A program made the position numbers and the translations under genes. From Terrimonas sp937888905 (GTDB lineage Bacteria; Bacteroidota; Bacteroidia; Chitinophagales; Chitinophagaceae), in assembly GCA_937888905.1 (NCBI GenBank), contig CALATA010000017.1, positions 1 through 64,000 on the forward strand: a stretch of 64,000 nt of DNA, written 5' to 3'. Positions 42,560 through 52,200 of this stretch are shown piece after piece (within the stretch, counting starts at the first letter, position 1; each line of letters begins with the position of its first letter). The notes under the pieces are model-generated. The model did not search any database, had not been told where the DNA came from, and was given only the letters and a program-made list of their open reading frames with translations.

Positions 42560-42619
42560 AAAAATTCCATTTTTATCGTGCTATTTGCTGGTATGCACGG
42601 CTTTCTGGAACTTTGCGCC

Positions 42620-43216
42620 ATGTTTACCGGTATCATTGAAACCATGGGTCGCATAGAATCCGTTGCCGAGGAAGGCAGCAACCGCACCTTTTGGGTCCGC
42701 TCCCCCCTTTCGTCTTCCTTTAAACCCGATCAAAGCGTCAGCCACAGCGGCGTGTGTCTTACCGTGGAGGAGGTCCGCGATGACCTGCACCGCGTAACCG
42801 CCATCCGCGAAACACTCGACAAAACCAATCTCGGCGACTGGCAACCCGGCTGCCTCGTCAATATAGAACGCTGTCTCCAGCTCAACGGGCGTCTCGACGG
42901 ACATTTTGTGCAGGGACACGTAGATACTACCGGCACCTGCATCATCCGCACCGCCAAAGACGGCAGCTTCGAGTTTGATATCCGTTTCTCCGAAACGTTT
43001 GCCCCGCTGGTGATCGAAAAAGGGTCGATCTGTCTCAACGGCATCAGCCTTACCGCTTTCGCCGTTACACGCAACAGTTTTCGCGTTGCCATCATTCCTT
43101 TTACGTACGAACATACTAACCTCCAGGAGTTGAAAGAAGGAGATGTGGTGAACCTGGAGTTTGATATGATTGGCAAGTATTTATTACGAAGCCTGTCTTT
43201 GAGGGAAAAGGTGTAA
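42620..43216 (+). CDS. ribE: Riboflavin synthase alpha chain
   Basis: Joins two 6,7-dimethyl-8-ribityllumazine to make riboflavin. 198 aa from ATG 42620 (MFTGIIETMGRIESV), the universal start. Two lumazine-binding repeats: residues 1-96 (VSHSGVCLTV) and 97-198 (GHFVQGHVDTTG, KGSICLNGISLT). No FMN riboswitch seen upstream; only about 125 nt separate it from divergent rpsU. The TAA stop is inside the first unit of a repeat array. Confidence 0.95.
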   Translation: MFTGIIETMGRIESVAEEGSNRTFWVRSPLSSSFKPDQSVSHSGVCLTVEEVRDDLHRVTAIRETLDKTNLGDWQPGCLVNIERCLQLNGRLDGHFVQGHVDTTGTCIIRTAKDGSFEFDIRFSETFAPLVIEKGSICLNGISLTAFAVTRNSFRVAIIPFTYEHTNLQELKEGDVVNLEFDMIGKYLLRSLSLREKV

Positions 43217-43386
43217 GGTGGAAGGTATAAGGCGTGAGGATAAACAGCCGTAATAAGTTTTAAATGTTAAACTACTCCGAAGCTCAGGCCGGATTTGTCG
43301 ATGTGTTAATAGCCGGCGTGAGGCGGAGACGAAGGCTCTTTCCATTCACGATTGACGATTCACGATTGACAATTTCACCATTCACT
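43210..43386. repeat. Heptad-array element E8
   Basis: Left units GGTGTAA (its TAA is the ribE stop), GGTGGAA, GGTATAA, GGCGTGA, GGATAAA (43210-43244). Right units ATTCACG, ATTGACG, ATTCACG, ATTGACA, one 8-nt unit, ATTCACT (43344-43386). The core (43245-43343) holds no convincing gene. Confidence 0.82.
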
Positions 43387-43396
43387 CCTATATTTG
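43366..43396 (+). promoter_or_regulatory. Possible promoter formed by the E8 array
   Basis: TTG (43366-43368, inside an ATTGACA unit), 20-nt spacer, TATATTTG (43389-43396): full consensus, but the -7 element ends 3 nt before the acyltransferase ATG, so the transcript would be leaderless or start inside the gene. Confidence 0.4.
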
Positions 43397-43399
43397 AAG

Positions 43400-44476
43400 A
43401 TGACACCCACCAAAACCCATTACCCCGTGCTGGATGGCCTGCGCGGTCTGGCCATATTGCTGGTTGTCGTTTATCACAATTTCGGCTTCATTAATTATTT
43501 CTTCTTCGGATGGCTCGGCGTTGACCTGTTCTTCGTGCTGTCAGGTTTTCTTATCACCGACATCCTGATGAAAACAGTCAACCGCCCCCATTTCCTGCGC
43601 AATTTTTATATGCGGCGCGTGCTGCGCATCTTCCCGCTTTATTATGGCAGTCTTGTGTTATTCCTCCTCATCCTTCCCGCCTGCGGCATCCTCACCGCCC
43701 AACTCGCTTATTACCGCGACAATCAGTGGTGGTTGTGGACCTATTTGCAGAACTGGCTTTATATTTTTAAACCAACCGATGCCAATATTCTTCACCATTT
43801 CTGGTCGCTGGCCGTGGAAGAACAGTTTTATCTTATCTGGCCATTGACCATCCTCCTTCTCCGCAAGCCTTCACGGTTGTTTGCTTTACTGGCTGTTGTA
43901 CTGGTAGCAGTGGTAGTACTGCGCATCGTGGTGTGGAACTACCAGCTCGAAGAGCTGGCTTATTTTAATTTTTATACCTTCTCGCGGATCGACGGTATTT
44001 GCATCGGCAGTATGCTCGCATTGCTTCGCACGATCCGGATCGATTTTCTGCGGAATTATACCGCGCCGGTGGTGCTGAGTCTTGCACTCGCCAATTTTAT
44101 TTTCTTTTTTATCAACCGCTATTACGGCTACACTTTTCCATTCCTCGCGTTTGTCGGTTATACGACCTTCGCAGTAATGTTTGCTTTGCTGGTGAATGAA
44201 GGGGTGGAAAATAAAAGCCGGTTGCTCCGGTTGCTTTTTGATAATGGGTTGATGAAATTTTTCGGACGTATCTCCTACGGGCTTTATGTTTTTCACTGGC
44301 CCGTATTCATATTGACCGCCCCCTATTTCCAGGATCTTTTTACACCCGCTTTACCACTGGCTGAAGCACGGATCGCCGCCTCCGTCGCCGCTACCCTCGT
44401 AGGTATTGGGGTGAGCCTGATCAGCTTCCGCTATTTTGAACAGTATTTTATCCGAAAAAAGATTTCATACGAATAA
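43400..44476 (+). CDS. Acyltransferase 3 family (OafA-like) membrane protein
   Basis: Membrane acyltransferase, typically O-acetylating surface glycans or lipids. 358 aa from ATG 43400 (a TTG two codons upstream is possible). About ten helices. LDGLRGLAILLVVVYH near residue 11 carries the conserved His. GWLGVDLFFVLSGFLI, RVLRIFPLYY (Arg-rich motif) and FWSLAVEEQFYLIWP are hallmarks. First of four co-oriented genes (acyltransferase, methyltransferase, glycosyltransferase, YfhO-like) suggesting a surface glycan or lipid pathway. Confidence 0.88.
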   Translation: MTPTKTHYPVLDGLRGLAILLVVVYHNFGFINYFFFGWLGVDLFFVLSGFLITDILMKTVNRPHFLRNFYMRRVLRIFPLYYGSLVLFLLILPACGILTAQLAYYRDNQWWLWTYLQNWLYIFKPTDANILHHFWSLAVEEQFYLIWPLTILLLRKPSRLFALLAVVLVAVVVLRIVVWNYQLEELAYFNFYTFSRIDGICIGSMLALLRTIRIDFLRNYTAPVVLSLALANFIFFFINRYYGYTFPFLAFVGYTTFAVMFALLVNEGVENKSRLLRLLFDNGLMKFFGRISYGLYVFHWPVFILTAPYFQDLFTPALPLAEARIAASVAATLVGIGVSLISFRYFEQYFIRKKISYE

Positions 44477-44539
44477 TCCTCGGGGTTTTTCAAGGTCTGC
44501 CAACCGGTTATTTGTATTATTGCGCACCGGCTTACAGCT

Positions 44540-45295
44540 ATGGATATTACAGAACTCAGCAGAACAACATCCGCACAGTCATTGCGTCATCCGTGGGAGA
44601 CCGCGCGGGTACGTGTTATCCGTTTTCTGCTGGGCAAAAATCACCAGCACCTTACAGATGTAGGCGCCGGCGATGCGTTCGTGATCGAAACACTCGCACA
44701 GGCTGGAGTTGCCAACCGTTATACGGCTATCGACACCGCCTATACACCGCAACTGATTCAGCAGTTACAACAACGTATTGCGGGTTTGCCTGTTGATTTT
44801 TTGCAAACCGCGTCTTCCGCACAGCCACAAAGTGATGCCGCGATGCTCGCCGATGTAATCGAACATTGCGAAGATGATGCAGCCGTGTTGAATGATACTG
44901 TGCAAACTGTCCTGCAGCCTGGCGGCACGCTGTTGATAACCGTACCCGCATTCCAGGGTTTGTTTTCACAACACGATCAATTATTGCTTCATTACCGCCG
45001 GTATACGCGCAAACAGTTAGTAAAGCTGTGCCGCGAACAAAACCTCGAGGTTATCAGCAGCGGTTATTTTTTCTTTGCCTTATTACCTCCGCGTCTTATT
45101 CGTTTGTTAGGAGAAAAAGCAGGGTGGTGGAAAACAACACAATCCATCGACAATTGGAAGGGAAGCCCGCTTTTTTCTCGTATTATTTCGTCTATTTTGT
45201 GGTTCGACTTCCGGGTGAGTCATGCTTTCTCCCGTATTGGTATTCATTTTCCCGGACTCTCATGTTACTGCTTATGCAAAAAACGGCCATCATAG
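44540..45295 (+). CDS. Class I SAM-dependent methyltransferase
   Basis: 251 aa. The SAM-binding motif I is LTDVGAGDAFVIETL (about 38), the acidic loop is YTAIDTAY, motif II ADVIEHCEDD (about 102) and LQPGGTLLITVPAF follow. Family resembles ubiquinone/lipid-type methyltransferases; substrate unknown. 63 nt after the acyltransferase and overlapping the next gene's start by 34 nt. Confidence 0.85.
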   Translation: MDITELSRTTSAQSLRHPWETARVRVIRFLLGKNHQHLTDVGAGDAFVIETLAQAGVANRYTAIDTAYTPQLIQQLQQRIAGLPVDFLQTASSAQPQSDAAMLADVIEHCEDDAAVLNDTVQTVLQPGGTLLITVPAFQGLFSQHDQLLLHYRRYTRKQLVKLCREQNLEVISSGYFFFALLPPRLIRLLGEKAGWWKTTQSIDNWKGSPLFSRIISSILWFDFRVSHAFSRIGIHFPGLSCYCLCKKRPS

Positions 45296-46008
45296 TTCCC
45301 TGTTATAAAGAAGCTGCGCGCCTGCGGCCGGAGATATTTGTCCGGTTCCTGCAGCAACGCCCCGATGCCGATTTTGTGATGGTCGACGATGGAAGCCCCG
45401 ATAACACGGCGGAGGTATTAGCGGCCCTCGCGGCCTCCCTGCCCGGCCGGATCCATATTATTTCTTTGAAACAAAACAGCGGCAAAGCTGAAGCTGTACG
45501 ACAGGGATTATTGCATGCCATCAAAACGCCGGATTATACTTTTGCCGGTTATCTCGATGCAGACCTCTCTACCAGCCCCGAAGAATTTATCCGCCTGAAA
45601 GATATTCTTGCCAATGACTCGCTTGATTACGTACTCGGCTCCAGGATAAAAACCCTGCAGAGCTCCATTCAGCGCTCACAGTTCCGGCACGTAACCGGAC
45701 GTTTTATTGCCACACTCATCGATACGAAATATCGATTGGGTATTTATGATACGCAGTGCGGCGCAAAATGTTTCCGCATCGATTTGCTGCAGCAGATCAT
45801 AGAACAACCTTTTACCACTAAATGGTTTTTTGATGTGGAACTGCTGTTGCGTATCCGTAATCTGCAGACAGCCTGCCGCGGTTCGGAGATTCCTTTGCGT
45901 CGCTGGCACGATCCGGGCGGTTCGCGGCTTTCCATCTGGAAGTCACCTGAAGTAATGGCCGATATGTGGCGGTTGTTCAACCATTATAAACGTAACAAGC
46001 ATGATTGA
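45262..46008 (+). CDS. Family 2 glycosyltransferase (dolichyl-phosphate glucosyltransferase-like)
   Basis: 248 aa. Start ATG 45262 or 45274, both overlapping the methyltransferase end. AIIVPCYKEAARL at the N-terminus, DFVMVDDGSPDNT (about 37) and the metal motif YLDADLSTSPEEF (about 98) are diagnostic of GT2 enzymes that load a polyprenyl phosphate. QCGAKCFRIDLL and WFFDVELLLR follow. It overlaps the downstream YfhO-like gene by 8 nt. Confidence 0.87.
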   Translation: MLLLMQKTAIIVPCYKEAARLRPEIFVRFLQQRPDADFVMVDDGSPDNTAEVLAALAASLPGRIHIISLKQNSGKAEAVRQGLLHAIKTPDYTFAGYLDADLSTSPEEFIRLKDILANDSLDYVLGSRIKTLQSSIQRSQFRHVTGRFIATLIDTKYRLGIYDTQCGAKCFRIDLLQQIIEQPFTTKWFFDVELLLRIRNLQTACRGSEIPLRRWHDPGGSRLSIWKSPEVMADMWRLFNHYKRNKHD

Positions 46009-48226
46009 ACTGCGCCAAAGCAACCGCTACCTTCCTGATATTTCTTACCTGGCTTTGTTACTGCTGATAACAGCCATAGCGTACTGGCCGGTGAGCCTGC
46101 ATGTTTTCAGCTTAAAAAATGATGCACTTAATTATTTTCTGCCGGTGCGCCGGTTGGTAAGTGAATCTTTTCATAACGGACAGTTATCCTTGTGGACGCC
46201 TTACCTTAATCTCGGCTATCCCCTGCACGGCGATATGCAATCGGGTGCCTGGAACCCCATCGTTCAATTGTTCTCTCTTTTCGGCCCCTACACCTTATAT
46301 ACGTTGCAACTGGAGACATTGCTTTATGTGTTCCTGAGTGGCATAGGTATGTACTACCTGCTCAAACATTTCAACGTGCATCCGCTGGCGAATATCATGG
46401 CCTCGGTTGCTTTTATGTTATGTGGTTTCAACAGCGACTCGTGTCAGTTTCTCAACTGGATCGCCAGTGCCTCCTTTCTTCCCTATGTATTCTTGTTTTA
46501 TTACCGCTGCCTGGAAGAACGTTCGATCAAACAGGGAATATATACAGCGGTCGCGCTTTATTTTCTTTTTAACTGTGCTTATCCCGCCGACTTTATCATT
46601 ACTGCCTACCTGATGATCGCCATGCTGATACGCCGCATCGTATTGGATTGGCGCAAGCATATTCAATGGAAAAATCTGTTGTTCACGAACGGAGCCATGA
46701 TGCTGCTATTCCTTGTGTTGTGCCTGCCGGCTATCCTTTCTTTTTATCAAAGTCTCCCGCTGACCGAACGCGGCACCGGGGCTTCTTACGAGGATGTGAT
46801 GAGCAATCCCCTGCACCCGGCTTTGCTTTCTTCTTACCTCACACCGCTGGCGGTATGGAAAATGCCCGGCGTGGAAATAACCGATCCGCTCGAAAGAAAT
46901 TCTTATATCGGTTTGCTGGCATTTATATTAATGCTGACGGCTTTTTTTTACCGCAAACTTCCCGCCCCCGCTTCCTTCTGCAAAGGAGCAATGCTGGTTT
47001 TCCTTTTATTCAGTTTGGGCGAAATGGGTGGACTACGGATCGTAGCCTATTATGTATTACCGCTGATGGACTCTTTCCGTCATCCGGCTAATGCAAAACT
47101 TTTTACGTTGTTCTTTGGTTGCGTACTCGCAGGTTTGCTTTTCCATCAACTGATTACTACCGGCGTAGACAAACGCTTCAAACGTGGCTGGGCGGTTTGT
47201 TTATTATTGTTGGTAATCTTGTTTGCTGTTGCCATCCTCAGTGGGCCGACCTTACTTTCTGCAAATGGATGGGCAGCGGCTAAAGGTTCCCTGAGCGACC
47301 GCATTAAACAGTTGATGGAAAGCCTTTCTGCAGGCGATCTTATTTTACTGAACATATTGCTGCAGGTTCCCTTTCTGATCTTATTATTCCGGTTTATCCG
47401 GCAAAGGCAATTTGGCTATGCCACAACAGTGGGCGTCCTGAACTGTATCTTTTTCACCATGTTGTTTCAGCCGTTCACGGTAGTAAAGAATACGCGCGCG
47501 ACTGTTGTGCAGCAACGCATCAATGAAATTAAAAAAGACGGCTACCCCGTGCCGGACCTGCGTTATACGCTGGCGCAAAACGGGGAAGGCAATGAGCAGG
47601 ATATGAGTGAGATCGGTGTACGGAATATGTACAGCAAACAGATCGGCCGCTCGGAATATCGCGTTTCGCCAAGCAATTTGCTGGTGCAAAATCAATTCTG
47701 GTTCAATGAACCATTGCGGCAACGTTTATTGCAACATCCGTTATTGTACAGCCCTGCCTTTATTTTCCCGATAGCGGATACGGCAACGCTGGCCAGGGAT
47801 ACCACAGGTTTGATCGCTTTTATCGACGACATCAAGGCTCCGCTACGTATCGATACCTCCATACAGGGAGCGATCCGTATCAAAGATTTTGCACCACAGT
47901 CCATCCGTTTTGAAACAAATGCGATTGGCGACAACTGGGGTGTGATCATGATCAACCGTCATCCGCGCTGGGAGTTGTACCGCTACGGACAACGTGTAAA
48001 ACTGCTCGATGCTAACGTGGCATTCATGGCGTTTGAAATACCAGCCGGACCACAGGAATATGAATTGAAGTATTACCAGACTGATCTGCAGATTGCCTGG
48101 TGGATCAGTACTGTAGTATTATTCGTATTTATCGCCTTTGTCATCGTTACACATGTGAAGCGGAAGGCTTCAGCACGGGCGCAGGAAAATAACGATCCCG
48201 CCAGCCAAGGGCCGGCTTTTCGATGA
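46001..48226 (+). CDS. YfhO-like multi-spanning membrane protein
   Basis: 741 aa with about twelve helices, then a large C-terminal soluble part (about 480-700) and a final helix (WISTVVLFVFIAFVIVTHV). SLKNDALNYFLPVRRLVSES near residue 37 and SLWTPYLNLGYPLHGDMQSG are typical of the YfhO/GT-C-like family, thought to transfer sugars from lipid carriers. The partner GT2 enzyme directly upstream could make the donor. Its last 80 nt overlap the 3' end of a convergent acyltransferase gene. Confidence 0.82.
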   Translation: MIELRQSNRYLPDISYLALLLLITAIAYWPVSLHVFSLKNDALNYFLPVRRLVSESFHNGQLSLWTPYLNLGYPLHGDMQSGAWNPIVQLFSLFGPYTLYTLQLETLLYVFLSGIGMYYLLKHFNVHPLANIMASVAFMLCGFNSDSCQFLNWIASASFLPYVFLFYYRCLEERSIKQGIYTAVALYFLFNCAYPADFIITAYLMIAMLIRRIVLDWRKHIQWKNLLFTNGAMMLLFLVLCLPAILSFYQSLPLTERGTGASYEDVMSNPLHPALLSSYLTPLAVWKMPGVEITDPLERNSYIGLLAFILMLTAFFYRKLPAPASFCKGAMLVFLLFSLGEMGGLRIVAYYVLPLMDSFRHPANAKLFTLFFGCVLAGLLFHQLITTGVDKRFKRGWAVCLLLLVILFAVAILSGPTLLSANGWAAAKGSLSDRIKQLMESLSAGDLILLNILLQVPFLILLFRFIRQRQFGYATTVGVLNCIFFTMLFQPFTVVKNTRATVVQQRINEIKKDGYPVPDLRYTLAQNGEGNEQDMSEIGVRNMYSKQIGRSEYRVSPSNLLVQNQFWFNEPLRQRLLQHPLLYSPAFIFPIADTATLARDTTGLIAFIDDIKAPLRIDTSIQGAIRIKDFAPQSIRFETNAIGDNWGVIMINRHPRWELYRYGQRVKLLDANVAFMAFEIPAGPQEYELKYYQTDLQIAWWISTVVLFVFIAFVIVTHVKRKASARAQENNDPASQGPAFR

Positions 48227-49247
48227 GCCAGGTAAGCAAGATGCCCGTACCGATATTGGCCGCTGTTTTGAGCAGGAATACAGAAATTACAGGCAAGTCT
48301 CCCCGGAAAAAATATTGATTGATGAAGTTGCTGATGGCAGGGCCGGCCAACATATGCACCAGGTAAATGGCATAAGAATAACGGCCGATGAATGCCAGGG
48401 CGCGATACAAGCCCTTTAACCTGGTTGCTGCCAATATTCTTTCAATCCGCCATTGAAAAATCAATCCGATCGCCAATGCCGCTCCAAACGCTACATACAG
48501 CAAAGTAAATCCCGGCACAAGAATGAATTCATTTTCCGCCTCCATTAAAAATGCCGGTAACAAACCTGCTGCTACCACAATCAACAATGCCGGATAATAA
48601 CGGCGGGCAAAAGTTTTCGTTGCTTCATACCGGTAATGATAATACCATGAAAGCAATACACCTGCCGTCAGCGAGTCAATACGCAGATGCGTGGGAAAAA
48701 AATGTGTGTAAGGAGAAAAAGGCAGCCATGCATTCGTCAGCGCGCGGCCGGTAAGGCAAAGCAACATAATCAATATACATACGACGGGCACTATCCTGCC
48801 TTTTAGATAACCGCGTGTCGCCGCCAGTGTCAGCACCAGTGCCAGCAATAAATAGAAATGTTCTTCGATCGCCAGCGACCAGGAAATGCCGATAATGCCG
48901 GGATGATAGTTTTGAAAAAAGAACAGTTCAGCCAGCACCGATCCCGTTGTTACCGATACTCCTTTCCACCAATTATAAAACAGGTAAATGACCACTACTG
49001 CATAGAACAGCGGATAGATTTTAAATGCACGGCGCAGCAGGAATCGTCCCGCACGCAAAGAGCCATTGGCGGCATATTCGCGGAACAGCAACCCGGAGAC
49101 CAGAAATCCACTGAGTACAAAAAAGAGATCCACGCCGATCCAGCCCATGCGGGTGGTTATGGCTGTAAGAGCCCCGTGACGCAGCAATACAAGGAAGATG
49201 GCTAGTCCTCTGAAAACATCGAGTAACAGGTTTCGCTGACTAACCAT
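48147..49247 (-). CDS. Acyltransferase 3 family membrane protein (second copy)
   Basis: 366 aa, about ten helices. LDVFRGLAIFLVLLRHGAL (about 9), GWIGVDLFFVLSGFLVSGL, FKIYPLFYAVVV and SWSLAIEEHFYLLLAL are hallmarks. WLIEKPALGWRDRYF near the C-terminus lies in the 80-nt tail-to-tail overlap with the YfhO-like gene. Different from the copy at 43400 in sequence, so not a recent duplicate. 13 nt upstream of the porU2 stop, same strand. Confidence 0.88.
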   Translation of the reverse strand: MVSQRNLLLDVFRGLAIFLVLLRHGALTAITTRMGWIGVDLFFVLSGFLVSGLLFREYAANGSLRAGRFLLRRAFKIYPLFYAVVVIYLFYNWWKGVSVTTGSVLAELFFFQNYHPGIIGISWSLAIEEHFYLLLALVLTLAATRGYLKGRIVPVVCILIMLLCLTGRALTNAWLPFSPYTHFFPTHLRIDSLTAGVLLSWYYHYRYEATKTFARRYYPALLIVVAAGLLPAFLMEAENEFILVPGFTLLYVAFGAALAIGLIFQWRIERILAATRLKGLYRALAFIGRYSYAIYLVHMLAGPAISNFINQYFFRGDLPVISVFLLKTAANIGTGILLTWLIEKPALGWRDRYFPAPVLKPSASHV

Positions 49248-49260
49248 CTTCGCTTGCTGC

Positions 49261-52200
49261 TTATCGCATCAGGTACATTTTTCCGTAACCTTTATTGAAG
49301 TATTTATCGGTGTTGTCGTCTGATGATTTGTATTTATCCAGCGACTTACCATTGAGGTTGGTGATCACGCGATACAGGTACACGCCGTTTGCCAGCTTGT
49401 CGCCGTATTGATCCGTTCCATCCCATTTGAATTCTGTGATATTGCGTCCGATACGCAGGGTTCCCAATTCGTCTTTTGTGATCTCCCGCACTACTTTACC
49501 CGTAATCGTGAGGACTTGTATCCGCAGGTTCTGTGGCACTTCACTACCTGTGAGCGTAAATACAAATGCCGTTGATGTGGTAAAGGGGTTCGGATAGTTG
49601 AGCATGTTCGAGATCATCGGCTTATTGATTACCTGGAATGCCACGCGGTATTCAATATTACCGGCCGCATTCTCACTCCTGTCTTTACCGCTTACGATCA
49701 GTTCATACTCACCATCCTGCTGCAGCCATGGCTGTACAGTCACTGTAGCTGTGTTGTCAGGATTAGGTGCTTGTCCTGCCGGTGTAAAGCGGACCGTGTC
49801 GGCATTATTGAAATAGTAACGGCGCAGTGAACCATCCGGGTAACGGATATGCAGGTTCAGCAGGCTCGTATCGTTGAGCACCATCCAGCGTGCTTCATCT
49901 TTGAGTTTGATCAGGATGTCTGGTTTGGACGAAACGATATCCCTGTTCAGGATGTGTGTACCGTCGAAGGTTACATCCAGCAGCGGGTTGAGACTATCCG
50001 GCCTTACATAAAGGTTTCTGAAAGCAAAGTTGTTGAATACATGTTGCTCCGGCTGATCTTCATCGGGGTTGAAGTTCACGAAGAGAATATTCTTTCCGGC
50101 GAGTGACTGGGTTGCCACGTTCACTTCCAGTTTGATGGTGTCGTTGGGCAACAGGTCTTTTTGTTTCGGGATCGGAATGATGTTCTCGATATTGTTGCGG
50201 TCGGTGATCGACAGTTTAACTTTTATACTGTCAAACTGTGTCTGGCTCACGTTTTTGAAGCCGATACCGAAGCGGAAAGGTTCCCCAACATCAACCGTAT
50301 CTTTTGTTGTAAAGAAAATATTGGGTGCAATAGCTCCTTCGGGTACCGGATCGTAATACAGGCGCCAGTAGTCCAGTTGATAAGGCGTCAGGTGCGAGGT
50401 ATCTTTTGTATGCATATACATACGCAGGTACGGATAGTCGGCTACATCGATGGAGCTGATATCGGTGATCTGTTGTGATCTCGGAATGTTGCGGATCAGG
50501 GTGTCTTCCTGACCGGAGCGGGTGATACCGATGATGTGTGCGTACACGCTGTCATCGCTCGGTGTCTCCATGGAATAGCCGCCCCATTCGAATGTTTTCC
50601 ATGCTTTGGAAGGACCCATTGGCGGAGAAGAAAGCGCGCCGTTATCATCGCGGCCCAGCAGTTCCGTGGAAAGAGTAACTACATCGTACACCCCATTCCC
50701 CACTACCCATCTGGGTGTGAAGCTGGGGTCATTCTTTTTATAAATAAGAATGAACGGACGTGCCCGATAGAATGAGTCTATTCCGGAGAGACCTGCGTTC
50801 TTAAGATAATGATACAATGAGTTCCCCGCACCATAGATGTTTTCGTCAGCTTTCCATTCATCAGCCCATGCCTGCGGGAAGCCGGGGAATGATTCCGGAG
50901 AAAGGGTAAAATTGCGCACCACCACATATTGACCGTCGGGAACTGAATCTTTCATGAAGTTCATCATCAGCTTACGACGCTCCGGTGTATCATAGCGCCA
51001 TTCGAAGTTGATTTTACGGGATGGTGTACAGCTGTTACTCAGACTTCCGAAACGGGCCAGGCCCATTCCACCGTTCGATGTATTGTCGAGGGTAACATTG
51101 ATCCAAGGCGCGAGCGTTGCCGAATCAAGTACGTTAAATACCAGCGAAGAGAACCAGCAGGTATTGGCACCGATAAGATTATCATTCACGGAAACACTCA
51201 CGGCCGTTTCCTGTACGGCGCCTGTTGCCCAGCAACCGTTACTGGTGAAAATATTGTTCGAGGTAGTATTGTACACCCACTGGCGTTTATCGTTCAGGAG
51301 ATGTGTATTGTAGTTATTTGATTTTTCATGTTGAAAGTAATGCGACTGGTTAAAACCGGTTTCGGGTCCCGGGATATATACGAAGGAAGAGGTGTTCCAA
51401 ACCGGATCGCCGGTGACCGGCGTCGGAGATACGCGCCAGTAATAAACCCTGTTGGCCGTAAACGTCATCGGCGCATCAAATTGTATCAGGCCGCCCGTGC
51501 TGCTGACCGAACGGGCCACTTTGGCCGGCGAGTTGAAGAGCTCTGTTGTATCCATCTCAACATTGTACTGCCGCATTTCGGCAAAAGCGTTCGCGGAAGA
51601 AATACTGAACTTGATGTTCTGCTGATTGACAATGGAATATTGATACGGGTAGATCGGACGCGCTTCATCTTCATAGATGTAGACGTCCTTCGTTATGCTG
51701 TTGTTCGACTCGTACAATTCATCGATATTGTTATCTGCATCCAACGTCACGGTGATCTTGTTCAACCCTTTGTCTCTTGTAGGAACGATGGGTACATCAA
51801 TTAGTACGGAGTCTGCATATTTGGTAAAGGCAAGCGTGTCTCTTTTAATGATCTCCGTAGTCAGGTCAGGATAGGTACGTTTTACTTCCACCACCATTTT
51901 CTTGTTGATCGACTTACCGAGGTTCACATATTTGGCATTGAGCTCAAAATGTGTTTCGGCTACTGAAATGAAAGAGGGGCTTACTTTCACCAATGGATCT
52001 TCAATGGCATAGTCAGGTTTCTCACTACTGTAAAAACGGATGGCGGGATCACCATGCAAAGTGAATTGTTCTACCTGGAAGCGCGCATAGAAATCGCCTG
52101 CGGGGGTAGCGTTCAGTACACGTGCAATAGCCTGGTCCATGATCTCTCCCAGTGTTTTACCGTAGTGAGTAGTGGACATGGCCGTATAGTTCCACGTATT

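Noticed and set aside
42495..42619. FMN riboswitch before ribE
   Set aside because: The 125-nt gap contains the rpsU promoter and leader; no RFN-type conserved blocks seen.
43264..43494. 76-aa ORF running through the E8 array
   Set aside because: Consists largely of repeat units and the out-of-frame start of the acyltransferase gene.
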